Positions 16,522 to 23,364 of a DNA stretch of 25,409 bases are shown in pieces. The position numbers were made by a program, and so were the translations under genes. Each line of letters opens with the position of its first letter. Positions within the stretch are counted from its first letter, which is position 1. Source of the DNA: Verrucomicrobiota bacterium (GTDB lineage Bacteria; Chlamydiota; Chlamydiia; Chlamydiales; JAEYWL01); contig JAEYWL010000097.1 of NCBI GenBank assembly GCA_023428915.1, positions 1 through 25,409 of the forward strand, in the 5' to 3' direction. The notes below the pieces were generated by a model. The model did no database searches. It was not told the DNA's origin and worked only from the letters and a program-made list of their open reading frames with translations.

Positions 16522-16800
16522 TTACCAAATTTTAGAGTCAGGATGTGCTGGAACGACATGAGCACCTTTTTTTGAATAATGAATTACACCTTTAGTGGTG
16601 GAGAGAGAAAGATTACCTTCTTTGTTTTTCCAGATACCTATATGCTCCCCGAAATCAACCAATTCTCTATAATCGGGATTTCCTAGAATCCTATCTTTCA
16701 TTGGCCGTCCAGTTCCTGCAAATTTATCCAAAAGTTTTTGAGCATCTGGATGTTCAAAAATGCTTTTGCCAATCTCGTAGTAATGAAGCAATTTTTTCAA
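16522..16800 (-). CDS. Polymorphic-toxin C-terminal domain, truncated at its 5' end (orphan cassette)
   Basis: 92 residues when begun at the TTG at 16800. The frame is closed by a TAG at 16819-16821 and offers no ATG before the internal one in PMKDRILG. Seen: KLLDKFAGTGRPM, YRELVDFGEHIGIW, then TTKGVIHYSKKGAHVVPAHP at the C-terminus. The KGxxHYSKxGxHxVPAxP type ending is familiar from C-terminal toxin domains of large secreted polymorphic toxins and suggests a small nuclease, possibly an RNase of the BECR group; that is inference. All delivery and pre-toxin regions are missing, and the break near 16800-16820 is where the plus-strand relic begins. It may be a silent donor cassette or a dead fragment. 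The immunity gene follows in the usual order. Confidence 0.6.
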   Translation of the reverse strand: MKKLLHYYEIGKSIFEHPDAQKLLDKFAGTGRPMKDRILGNPDYRELVDFGEHIGIWKNKEGNLSLSTTKGVIHYSKKGAHVVPAHPDSKIW

Positions 16801-16958
16801 AAGAATGTTTTCTTCGTTCTAAACAATTTTTTGAGGGTAAAATTATTAGATCTGACTATCAAAAAATTGTAAACGACCATAAAATTCAAGCTGTATTTGA
16901 AACTTACATAGATACGAATCAAACTTTCCTACAAGATGCTTGGATAATAACAAAATGA
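16785..16958 (+). pseudogene. 3' fragment of an unknown gene, truncated by rearrangement
   Basis: The readable fragment is FSKECFLRSKQFFEGKI, then RSDYQKIVNDHK and FETYIDTNQTFLQDAWIITK. Upstream the frame continues only as antisense of the toxin fragment, so the true 5' part is probably lost. The stop forms an ATGA overlap with the following gene, implying that these were a coupled pair. A shorter paralogous end with the same overlap sits at 15744-15791. By position it could be the C-terminus of a toxin whose partner is the next gene, but no family is recognised. Confidence 0.5.
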
Positions 16959-17515
16959 GTAAATTAAATTACACGGAACTCAAACAAAAGTCTATAGATT
17001 ACTGCCCCTTAGATTTAATAAATAGATTAGGGTTCGAGAAAGCAGTAACAATAGCTCGCTATATGCTCGTCAATGAAGAGTGGGATGGATCTTTGCAAGA
17101 ATATGCTATAAATATTTTGGAAGAATTAAGACAAAAATATCCGGAAGAATGGGATACTAATTGGAAATATGACGCATTGCTCGGATATGCTTATCACATT
17201 ATCCTAAAATACGATGAAAGATATGCAGCTTATAAAAGAGCTTTTAATAAAATACATCCTCCTCCGCCTCAACTACTGGTTGCTATGGCTAGGTGCAGTA
17301 TTACTCCAGGAAGTCCTCCTATAACCGAAGAGGAAGCTATCTCATTTGTCCAACAAGCTATACGAAACACGCCGTATATAGAAGCTATAGAGCTTCTAAG
17401 AGGCTTGTATAAATCTACAGGTAATATTAAAGAGCAGCAGCATTGGGAAAAAATCCTAGAAAACATTAAAGAAACAGGCCCGCATCTGCCCCCATTAGAT
17501 CAATTTGATACTTGA
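16955..17515 (+). CDS. Helical-repeat (TPR-like) protein, possible immunity protein
   Basis: 186 residues from the ATG at 16955, chosen because it overlaps the stop of the preceding fragment (ATGA). A start at 16940 is in frame but inside the upstream fragment. The protein appears wholly alpha-helical, with helix pairs such as FEKAVTIARYMLVNEEW, KYDALLGYAYHIILKYDER and EEAISFVQQAIRN reminiscent of TPR or SEL1 units. A proline cluster HPPPPQ lies in the middle. There is no signal peptide or membrane segment. Its coupling to a truncated gene and its location among toxin-immunity debris suggest an immunity role; this is inference. It converges on the ATPase gene, leaving 16 bases between the two stops. 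Confidence 0.6.
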   Translation: MSKLNYTELKQKSIDYCPLDLINRLGFEKAVTIARYMLVNEEWDGSLQEYAINILEELRQKYPEEWDTNWKYDALLGYAYHIILKYDERYAAYKRAFNKIHPPPPQLLVAMARCSITPGSPPITEEEAISFVQQAIRNTPYIEAIELLRGLYKSTGNIKEQQHWEKILENIKETGPHLPPLDQFDT

Positions 17516-17531
17516 TTGGATAAATTTTACT

Positions 17532-18725
17532 TTACACAAACAGAGAGCTTGGTGGCGTGGACAAAAATGTTTCTAGGGGAATTCCTTCATCACCAATCAA
17601 TACAATTCTGTCTGGATTGAATTGTTTCACAAACAAATCTATGGCTGAATGGGATATTGTTTCTTGGCCGCTTTTAACTTCAATTGCAATTCGCTTATCT
17701 CCAAGCTTAAGGACAAAATCCACTTCTTTATCCCCTTCTCTCCAATAAAAAAGTTCTATTTGGGTGCCTCTAATGCCATTCAATAGATGAGCTCCTACGG
17801 AAGATTCAATCAACCTTCCCAGAAAACTGCAATCATCCATTGCTTCAAGAAAACTTTTTCCGGATTGTGCGCTCATAAGCGCGTTATTATAGACTGCTAG
17901 TTTGGGACTCGATCCTTTTCGTCTAACACTTTGATTTGCAAATTTTTGCAATCCACTTACCAGCCCTGCCCCATTAAGCAGATCTAAATAATGGGCCAGG
18001 GTTGTGGAATTTCCTGCATCATGTAACTCTCCGAGCATTTTATTATAAGAGAGAATTTGTCCTGAATAATGACAGCCTAACTGAAAAAGCCTTCTCAGTA
18101 AAACTGGCTTATTTACTTGGCTCATTAATAAGATGTCTCGGGAGATGGTAGTTTCTATGATAGAATCATTAATGTAATTGATCCAGCGTTCAGGATTATC
18201 TTCATCTGCTAGGGGTGCAGCTCCTGGATAGCCGCCAAAATAGAGGTAGCGTTTTAATGACCAACCAAAGATCTCATGCATTTCATTAAAAGCCCAATGA
18301 GTAATGGGAATAATTTCAAACCTCCCGGCAAGGCTTTCAGACAGCCCCTTTTGCATTAACCATGGCGAAGATCCAAGAATTATAACGGAAAGATTAAGGC
18401 CTAAAGCTGTATCTTGATCCCACAGAAATTTAACTATATCTGACCAGTGGGGGATCTTTTGGATTTCATCTATAATTAAAAGAGCCTTACCATTTATTTT
18501 TGCAAGCTCTCTTGCCGTTTCCCATTGTTGTCTTAACCAAGAAATATCTTGAAGAGTAGCAAGATCTGCGGAAGCATAACGAGTTGCTACATCCAGCTCT
18601 TCTGCAACTTGACGGGCTAAAGTTGTTTTTCCAACCTGTCGTGGGCCTATTAGGGCTTGGATAAAATGGCGCGGTTCCAGAAGCCTTTTTAGAAGAACCT
18701 TAAAGCAATCTCTCTTTTTTAACAT
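17532..18725 (-). CDS. AAA+ ATPase with DUF4143 C-terminal domain
   Basis: 397 residues. Residues 27-35, GPRQVGKTT, are the Walker A loop (K33). IIDEIQ with D86-E87 is Walker B. Sensor-like ILGSSPWLM and a winged-helix region follow. The C-terminal DUF4143 part holds KEVDFVLKLGDK followed by IAIEVKSG, the D...ExK pattern of a PD-(D/E)xK nuclease-like fold. Such two-domain proteins are widespread, usually horizontally transferred and of unclear cellular role; some are suspected of defence or toxin-antitoxin functions. The ATG at 18725 has no strong ribosome site. Three imperfect palindromes with 22-base spacing stand immediately upstream, so autoregulation or a dedicated repressor is likely. 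The locus borders the toxin-immunity debris on one side and a toxin-antitoxin pair on the other. Confidence 0.9.
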   Translation of the reverse strand: MLKKRDCFKVLLKRLLEPRHFIQALIGPRQVGKTTLARQVAEELDVATRYASADLATLQDISWLRQQWETARELAKINGKALLIIDEIQKIPHWSDIVKFLWDQDTALGLNLSVIILGSSPWLMQKGLSESLAGRFEIIPITHWAFNEMHEIFGWSLKRYLYFGGYPGAAPLADEDNPERWINYINDSIIETTISRDILLMSQVNKPVLLRRLFQLGCHYSGQILSYNKMLGELHDAGNSTTLAHYLDLLNGAGLVSGLQKFANQSVRRKGSSPKLAVYNNALMSAQSGKSFLEAMDDCSFLGRLIESSVGAHLLNGIRGTQIELFYWREGDKEVDFVLKLGDKRIAIEVKSGQETISHSAIDLFVKQFNPDRIVLIGDEGIPLETFLSTPPSSLFV

Positions 18726-18726
18726 A

Positions 18727-18794
18727 AAATACTCAATCTATTGATTGATTTTACTCAATGCAATGAGTAATTTTGCTCATTATATTGAGTAAAA
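18727..18794. promoter_or_regulatory. Triple operator: three TACTCA-N6-TGAGTA-like palindromes spaced 22 bp
   Basis: Half-sites TACTCA/TGATTG (centre 18738.5), TTACTCA/TGAGTAA (18760.5) and TTTTGCTCA/TGAGTAAAA (18782.5) each have a 6-base spacer. The centres are exactly 22 bp apart, two helical turns, so bound dimers would align on one DNA face. The array ends one base before the ATPase start codon. This suggests cooperative repressor binding over the promoter. Confidence 0.7.
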
Positions 18795-18882
18795 CCGATA
18801 TAAGCAAATAGATATTCGAATCTGGCTGCAGGCAAAGCCATCGCGCTCTTTAGTTCCTGTCTCTTTGCTCTATTCACTTCTC

Positions 18883-19158
18883 TTAAAAAAATAGCTCAGA
18901 ATGTGAGCCAAATCTTTCAAGTACAAGTTTTTGATTTATGTCATCAACCCAATAAACTAATAATGCATCTGGCTTCACATGACACTCTCTCATCCCTAGA
19001 TATCCACCAATTAAAGTATGATCTCGATATTTATCAGGTAATTTCTGTTTATTCAGTAAGTATTTTAATACTATATCAAGCTCAACTAGTATAGAATTCT
19101 GGTGTTGATATTTTTTTAAATCTTTCTTAAATCTAGAGATATACTTAATCGAAAGCAC
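18883..19158 (-). CDS. YafQ-family mRNA interferase toxin (RelE/ParE superfamily)
   Basis: 91 residues, normal for YafQ. These toxins bind the ribosome and cleave mRNA codon-specifically. The family's catalytic set is present: H47 in YRDH, H60 in RECH, D64 in KPD and H86 in GSHSELF, matching the His, His, Asp and His residues reported for E. coli YafQ. KLPDKYRDH followed by GMRECHVKPDALLVY is a close match to the family consensus. The gene overlaps the antitoxin gene by 14 bases and starts with GTG at 19158, so it is expressed after the antitoxin by translational coupling. The catalytic residues appear intact, which suggests an active toxin. Confidence 0.9.
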   Translation of the reverse strand: MLSIKYISRFKKDLKKYQHQNSILVELDIVLKYLLNKQKLPDKYRDHTLIGGYLGMRECHVKPDALLVYWVDDINQKLVLERFGSHSELFF

Positions 19159-19417
19159 TTGGTTTTACTCCCATTTGCTCCCAAAAATCCTCCAAATTTT
19201 CGCAATCAACACCTTCTCCTTGCAATGCTTCTTCATGCGCTTTGAGGGTTTCTTTATTCGGCTTTCTAGGAAAATCATTTCTTAGATAAGATAAAATAAA
19301 TTCGCTAAGATTTAAATGAGCTTTCGCAGCTAGCATTTTAATATAAGCTCTCTCATCAGCAGTACATTCTATAGTAACTTTAACCTTTTCCTGATGCGCA
19401 TGTGAATGAGCACTCAT
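19145..19417 (-). CDS. DinJ/RelB-like antitoxin of the YafQ module
   Basis: 90 residues. The N-terminal half (KVKVTIECTADERAYIK, then LAAKAHLNLSEFILSYL) is consistent with a ribbon-helix-helix type DNA-binding dimer, in which the strand is followed by an 'xLSEFI' helix. The C-terminal half, acidic and Trp-containing (CENLEDFWEQMG), would wrap the toxin. A His-rich start (SAHSHAHQ) is unusual. The ribosome site AGGGAGG precedes the ATG at 19417 with normal spacing. It should neutralise the toxin and repress the operon. Upstream at 19468-19505 there is a 7-base inverted repeat CCGGGAT/ATCCCGG with a long spacer, which may or may not be involved. Confidence 0.85.
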   Translation of the reverse strand: MSAHSHAHQEKVKVTIECTADERAYIKMLAAKAHLNLSEFILSYLRNDFPRKPNKETLKAHEEALQGEGVDCENLEDFWEQMGVKPSAFD

Positions 19418-19604
19418 ACATCCTCCCTGTTATTTAAATTCTACCATTTCCCATGATTTTATAAATACCGGGATTTTCAACTTTCCTAAATAATCAACAT
19501 CCCGGGATTACTAGTTTTAAAAGGATGGATTCATTAAGAATCGGTTAATTTATGTTCGTTGATAATTCTATCGGTGTATTATATGGCTTTAATGGAAAGA
19601 CTTT

Positions 19605-20195
19605 ATGGTAAATAAGCTTTATATTGCCGCGGGGGGGAACTCCTGGCAAAAAAACATAAGCGACTATGAGCTTGAAGAGATCAAGGCCATTTGCAAGGGG
19701 CAGCCGCTGCGCAGCGTGGCATACAGTCTTTTTGTTCCATTGCGTGTGGATGTAAAAAAAATAAGAAGCAGTCTGTTATTTCCTTTAACTTCGCTGAAAG
19801 TGGTTAAAATGCGTTCATTTGGAAAAAAAACAGCTGCATTTTGCTTAAGTGTATTTATAGACTTGCTGACATTGCCGATTAGAGTTTGCCTGTTTCCTTG
19901 GCGGTATAGGCAATTGCAGCGTTCGGGGCGGGAAACTCTTCCTTTTTTTCAATTTCTTAAAAAAAATTGCCTGCCTGAAGCGTTCATGAAAAGCAAGTCT
20001 TTGAAAATCGCTATTCTGCAAGGCATTGCCCATTCTTTAGATGTCAGGGTTGAACGTTTCACTCTTTATCTAAAAGAAAGCATCTATAATAAACAGATCT
20101 TATTACAGCATAGCACTCTAGTTACAGGTCCTAGTCAAAAAATCATTGCCGAATACCAGCGAACAAAAACAAGTTACTGGGATCATAATAATTAA
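19605..20195 (+). CDS. Unknown protein, tandem paralogue A
   Basis: 196 residues, basic, no signal peptide. I do not recognise the family. Seen: NSWQKNISDYELEEIK, then YSLFVPLRVDVKK, a hydrophobic helix at about residues 80-95 (AAFCLSVFIDLLTLPI) followed by RVCLFPWRY, and a C-terminal VRVERFTLYLKES. The same order of motifs occurs in the following gene, so the two are diverged duplicates. The hydrophobic part suggests membrane association, possibly host-directed, but no secretion signal can be read. The ATG has GGAAAG upstream and the downstream gene follows after 14 bases, so they form an operon. A lineage-restricted chlamydial family is likely, by inference. Confidence 0.7.
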   Translation: MVNKLYIAAGGNSWQKNISDYELEEIKAICKGQPLRSVAYSLFVPLRVDVKKIRSSLLFPLTSLKVVKMRSFGKKTAAFCLSVFIDLLTLPIRVCLFPWRYRQLQRSGRETLPFFQFLKKNCLPEAFMKSKSLKIAILQGIAHSLDVRVERFTLYLKESIYNKQILLQHSTLVTGPSQKIIAEYQRTKTSYWDHNN

Positions 20196-20209
20196 ATAAG
20201 GAAAAATTT

Positions 20210-20857
20210 ATGGTTGAAGCCGTCAAAAATTACAATGTGACCATCTCCAACACAGAAAAAAATATAAAATGGTCAAAACGGGTAGATGAAAAAACCTTCA
20301 AAGAATTTGAAGCAGCAAGCCACAAAGGAAGAGAGTACAAACATTTTTTATTCGGCCTCTTTATTCCCGTACGCACAGACTCAATTGACAATCTAATCGA
20401 AGATTTAATCCTGCCTACTGTTGTTCATGTAGCCATGAAAATTGAAAGCGAGGGTATCAAAAAAACTTTCGTTTTATTTGGCACTTTCTTAATGGATATG
20501 GCGGCGTTTAAGATCCGCCTGGTTTGTTTAGGTATACGCTGGATTATGAATGCCGGTTCCAAAGACCGCTTTAACACGCCAATGTACGCTTTGCTGCTGA
20601 AGCATCAAGCCCCTGATGAAATTAAAAATGCTGATCAATTGCGCATTAATTTCACCCAGTGGGAATCCAACAAAGAATTTGCAGAAGCAGAACCTGCACC
20701 GCTTGATATAACAACAAAGGGCTCGGCCAAAGTGTTTTCAATTCGCATTAGCGAACGCAGCTTTTTATTTAAGGATTTGCCGGAAAGTTTATGCTCCCCT
20801 GAAAATAGAAAAACCTTTAATCATAACAGCAGCACTTCTCAGCCCCAACCCGTCTAA
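20210..20857 (+). CDS. Unknown protein, tandem paralogue B
   Basis: 215 residues. It parallels paralogue A: IKWSKRVDEKTFKEFEA, then FGLFIPVRTD, a hydrophobic stretch KTFVLFGTFLMDMAAF, IRLVCLGIRW and, near the end, FSIRISERSFLFKDLPES. About twenty polar residues rich in Ser, Asn and Pro form a flexible C-terminus. The ribosome site AAGGA stands before the ATG. Its stop lies one base from the stop of the converging HIT-type gene, leaving no room for a terminator. Function unknown; probably the same as or complementary to paralogue A. Confidence 0.7.
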   Translation: MVEAVKNYNVTISNTEKNIKWSKRVDEKTFKEFEAASHKGREYKHFLFGLFIPVRTDSIDNLIEDLILPTVVHVAMKIESEGIKKTFVLFGTFLMDMAAFKIRLVCLGIRWIMNAGSKDRFNTPMYALLLKHQAPDEIKNADQLRINFTQWESNKEFAEAEPAPLDITTKGSAKVFSIRISERSFLFKDLPESLCSPENRKTFNHNSSTSQPQPV

Positions 20858-20858
20858 A

Positions 20859-21797
20859 CTAGCGGGAAAAAATGGTCTGAAATTCATTTTTGAGGGGTTC
20901 TACCCGGTTTGCGAGCTCCTCATCGGACAATGGCGCCTCCGATCCTAGCAGTTTGCCCAGCATATATATACCCTGCCAGTAGCTGGTGATTCTTTCCTCC
21001 GGAAAAATAAGGTGCTGGTGCCAGTGGCACACGGTTTGCCCGGCATTGCTGCCTGTTTTGTGGAAGAGATAAGCAAGCTCGTGTCCTTGCTTATAGTAGT
21101 GGGCAATAATTTTTTGCGCAACTTGCTGCGCTTCTTCGTATTCTTGCGGGGTTAATTCTTGGAAGCTGCGCCTCTGCTCTTTGGTTATGATTAAAAAGGC
21201 CAAAGGCTGCAAAGGGGCATAGTTATAGAGAACGCGTACCTGCTTGCCTTCATAAATCTGCTGCTTAGCCAGCACTGCAGACTGCAGAAAAGGGTCTTCA
21301 TTATTTTTACAGACTTTTCGGTCAATGGGCTGCCATTCCTGTTCGCTTTCATAGACATAATGGCGGTAATGGATTGCCTCATGGTGCCTATCTTCTAAAG
21401 ACAAGCACGAACCGCCAAAGAATGTGTGCCAAATAACTGCGATTTGCCGCAAAAGCTTGCTTTCACTTTCAGGAAAAGGCACCATTTGCCAGCTAAATGG
21501 CTTGGCTGCCGGAGAGTAATCCTGCACGCCAAGCATCAAATAATTGTACACCTCTCGCTCATCCCAAATTTGGGCCACTTTGCGCATTAAGGTGTAGGTT
21601 TCAAAGTGCTCTTGCTTAGTCCAGTCCGTGAAATTGTGCAAAGGTTCAACTTTAGCTATCTCTACAGCACCTAAAGCTAAAGGGCATTCCGGAATGAGAA
21701 GCTCGACAGATTTATCGGTAAAGATAACCGAGCTTTCTTCGGCCGCAGCAAGCGCGCCTGCATATAATAAGGCTGCAAACGCGCTTTTCCAAATCAT
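20859..21797 (-). CDS. Exported HIT-motif (histidine triad) family protein
   Basis: 312 residues from the ATG at 21797. That start is one base after the symporter stop and gives a clean signal peptide (MIWKSAFAALLYAGALA followed by AAEES). ATGs at 21818 and 21809 would overlap the symporter and add a polar extension. The C-terminal half contains SNAGQTVCHWHQHLIF, with H258, H260 and H262 forming the H-x-H-x-H triad of HIT nucleotide hydrolases/transferases. An upstream His-rich DRHHEAIHYRHY segment may add to a metal or nucleotide site. HIT proteins are normally cytosolic, so a periplasmic location is unusual. It may hydrolyse nucleotide or phosphoester substrates in the envelope; the exact reaction is unknown. 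Likely co-transcribed with the symporter. Confidence 0.75.
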   Translation of the reverse strand: MIWKSAFAALLYAGALAAAEESSVIFTDKSVELLIPECPLALGAVEIAKVEPLHNFTDWTKQEHFETYTLMRKVAQIWDEREVYNYLMLGVQDYSPAAKPFSWQMVPFPESESKLLRQIAVIWHTFFGGSCLSLEDRHHEAIHYRHYVYESEQEWQPIDRKVCKNNEDPFLQSAVLAKQQIYEGKQVRVLYNYAPLQPLAFLIITKEQRRSFQELTPQEYEEAQQVAQKIIAHYYKQGHELAYLFHKTGSNAGQTVCHWHQHLIFPEERITSYWQGIYMLGKLLGSEAPLSDEELANRVEPLKNEFQTIFSR

Positions 21798-21798
21798 C

Positions 21799-23088
21799 TT
21801 AATATTCATACTTGGCATAAGTCTGGCGGGTTAATATATTTGTTTCGCCTTCTGTGACTGCGACTAAAACAGCGCAGCAGCTGTCGCTGAATACATTGAC
21901 GGTAGTGCGGCACATATCCAAAATACGGTCTACAGCAAATAACAAACCTATCCCTTCTGCAGGCAGCCCCATTACCTTTAATATAATCAAAATGGCAATC
22001 ATGCTCGCCGAGGGAATTCCTGCCACTCCGATGGAGGTTAGCAAGGCTAAAAACACCATTGTGAACTGGGTGACGAACGTGAGCTCCACTCCATACACCT
22101 GGGCTATAAACATGGCGGCTACGCATTCATATAAAGCAGAACCTGACATGTTAATTGAAGTTCCTAAAGGGATAACCAGGCTGCAGATACGATTAGAAAC
22201 GCCTGCGCGTTTTTCTACACAGTCAATGGTGATCGGCAGGGTTGCTGAAGATGAGCTGGTTGAAAATGCAGTGATCAGCGCCGGAGCCATAGCTCTAAAG
22301 TGCCTGTAAGGAGATTGTATGCCCATTACCCGCATCAAAAGGGGGAGGCCGATCAAGGCAAATACCAATAGTCCTGTAATCACTGCTAGGGTAAAATAAG
22401 CCAACGATTGCAGAGATTCCAGTCCCGTTACTGCAAAGGTTTTGGCCACCAAGCAGAACACGCCTAACGGCAGCAATTTCATGATAAAATGGGTAATATG
22501 CAGCATAGTTTGAAAGATTCCTTGCCAAAACCCAACCAGGATGGCATGCGGCGAAGCTTCGATTTTAGAAAGGGCGACGCCAAAGAGGACGCTGAAGAAA
22601 ATCAATCCGAGCATTTGCCCATGAAAAGCATCGACAATATTAGACGGCACAATTTGCAAGATCAGGGAGCGAACTTTATCCCCTTTGGTCTGATCAATAT
22701 CTTCCTTTACCTGGATAGCAGCCTGCTCTGAAATCATTGGGGGGTTGTTTTTTGTATAAGTAGACCCAGGATTGATTATATTGACCATTAAAAGGCCGAT
22801 CATGACAGCCAACAAGCTGGTACCGACATAAAAACTAAAAATTTTGGTAGACAAGCGGCCGAACGAACCGTCATTTCCTATTTTAGCTATGCCGGTTATA
22901 ATTGAGGAAGAGACCAGGGGCACTACTACTAGCATTAAGGCATTAATAAATAATTGTCCTAACAAATCGAATATTCCATATACATTAACCCCCAATAAGG
23001 TTGTTGATTTATCCATCATCGACCCAACTATTATGGCCAAAATTATTGAGATAAAAATAAGCAGGGGTGATTTTTTTTTCTTATGCAT
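21799..23088 (-). CDS. Sodium or proton:dicarboxylate/glutamate symporter (SDF/DAACS family)
   Basis: 429 residues, eight-helix elevator transporter plus two re-entrant hairpins. Seen: TAFSTSSSSATLPI (HP1 serine tip), PLGTSINMSGSALYE (unwound helix 7), GIPSASMIAILII (HP2) and DRILDMCRTTVNVFSD (helix 8). In that last motif the Asp, Arg, Asn and Asp that bind and couple the substrate in GltPh are kept. The Arg favours an acidic substrate such as glutamate, aspartate or a C4-dicarboxylate; a Ser replaces the usual Gly before the last Asp. It imports organic acids from the host cell, feeding the TCA steps served by sdhCAB. The ATG at 23088 has AAGGA upstream. It resembles chlamydial GltP/GltT/DctA proteins, so no specific symbol is given. 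Confidence 0.92.
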   Translation of the reverse strand: MHKKKKSPLLIFISIILAIIVGSMMDKSTTLLGVNVYGIFDLLGQLFINALMLVVVPLVSSSIITGIAKIGNDGSFGRLSTKIFSFYVGTSLLAVMIGLLMVNIINPGSTYTKNNPPMISEQAAIQVKEDIDQTKGDKVRSLILQIVPSNIVDAFHGQMLGLIFFSVLFGVALSKIEASPHAILVGFWQGIFQTMLHITHFIMKLLPLGVFCLVAKTFAVTGLESLQSLAYFTLAVITGLLVFALIGLPLLMRVMGIQSPYRHFRAMAPALITAFSTSSSSATLPITIDCVEKRAGVSNRICSLVIPLGTSINMSGSALYECVAAMFIAQVYGVELTFVTQFTMVFLALLTSIGVAGIPSASMIAILIILKVMGLPAEGIGLLFAVDRILDMCRTTVNVFSDSCCAVLVAVTEGETNILTRQTYAKYEY

Positions 23089-23227
23089 AGGGTCAATCCT
23101 TTATTTTTAGACAAACGCAAACATTTGAAGGAGTTTACTTTGTAAAGTTTTGCCGGCTAGGGTAAAACGTCACCTCATTTTGCAAGGAACTCACAAAGAG
23201 GTATAATATGTATGGCTTTTAATCTAT

Positions 23228-23294
23228 CCTTAATTGCTATCGTTAAAACCCGACTCTTAGAAGCTAGCAAGCCGGATTTAAATAGCAATTAAGG
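23228..23294. repeat. Imperfect long hairpin between fbaB and the symporter gene
   Basis: CCTTAATTGCTAT at 23228-23240 pairs perfectly with 23282-23294. After a two-base bulge five more pairs form (TTAAA with TTTAA), followed by CC/GG. It lies about 70 bases downstream of the fbaB stop in a 276-base gene-free gap. No T-run follows on either strand, so a standard terminator is not clear. It may be a processing or stability element. The 13-mer TTAAAACCCGACT at 23243-23255 recurs at 25266-25278 inside another hairpin. Confidence 0.55.
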
Positions 23295-23364
23295 ACCTTA
23301 TTAAAAATAGAGCCTTTGAGATTTTCGCAGTTGTCTTTAGTAAAGAATAGCGGAATACAAAAAC

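Noticed and set aside
16701..16784. N-terminal half of the plus-strand frame that begins with TTG at 16701
   Set aside because: It is antisense to the toxin fragment with no similarity to anything and no ribosome site; only the part after about 16785 has a paralogue.
18727..18794. CRISPR-like or iteron array
   Set aside because: Only three 22-bp units with no unique spacers and no cas genes or replication gene; position at the start codon favours an operator.
20858..20858. Terminator between the converging unknown gene and the HIT-motif gene
   Set aside because: The stops are one base apart and no hairpin with T-run is seen.
23089..23364. Small gene or RNA in the gap between the symporter and fbaB
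   Set aside because: No open frame of significance and no known riboswitch or tRNA pattern; only the hairpin at 23228-23294 is supported.
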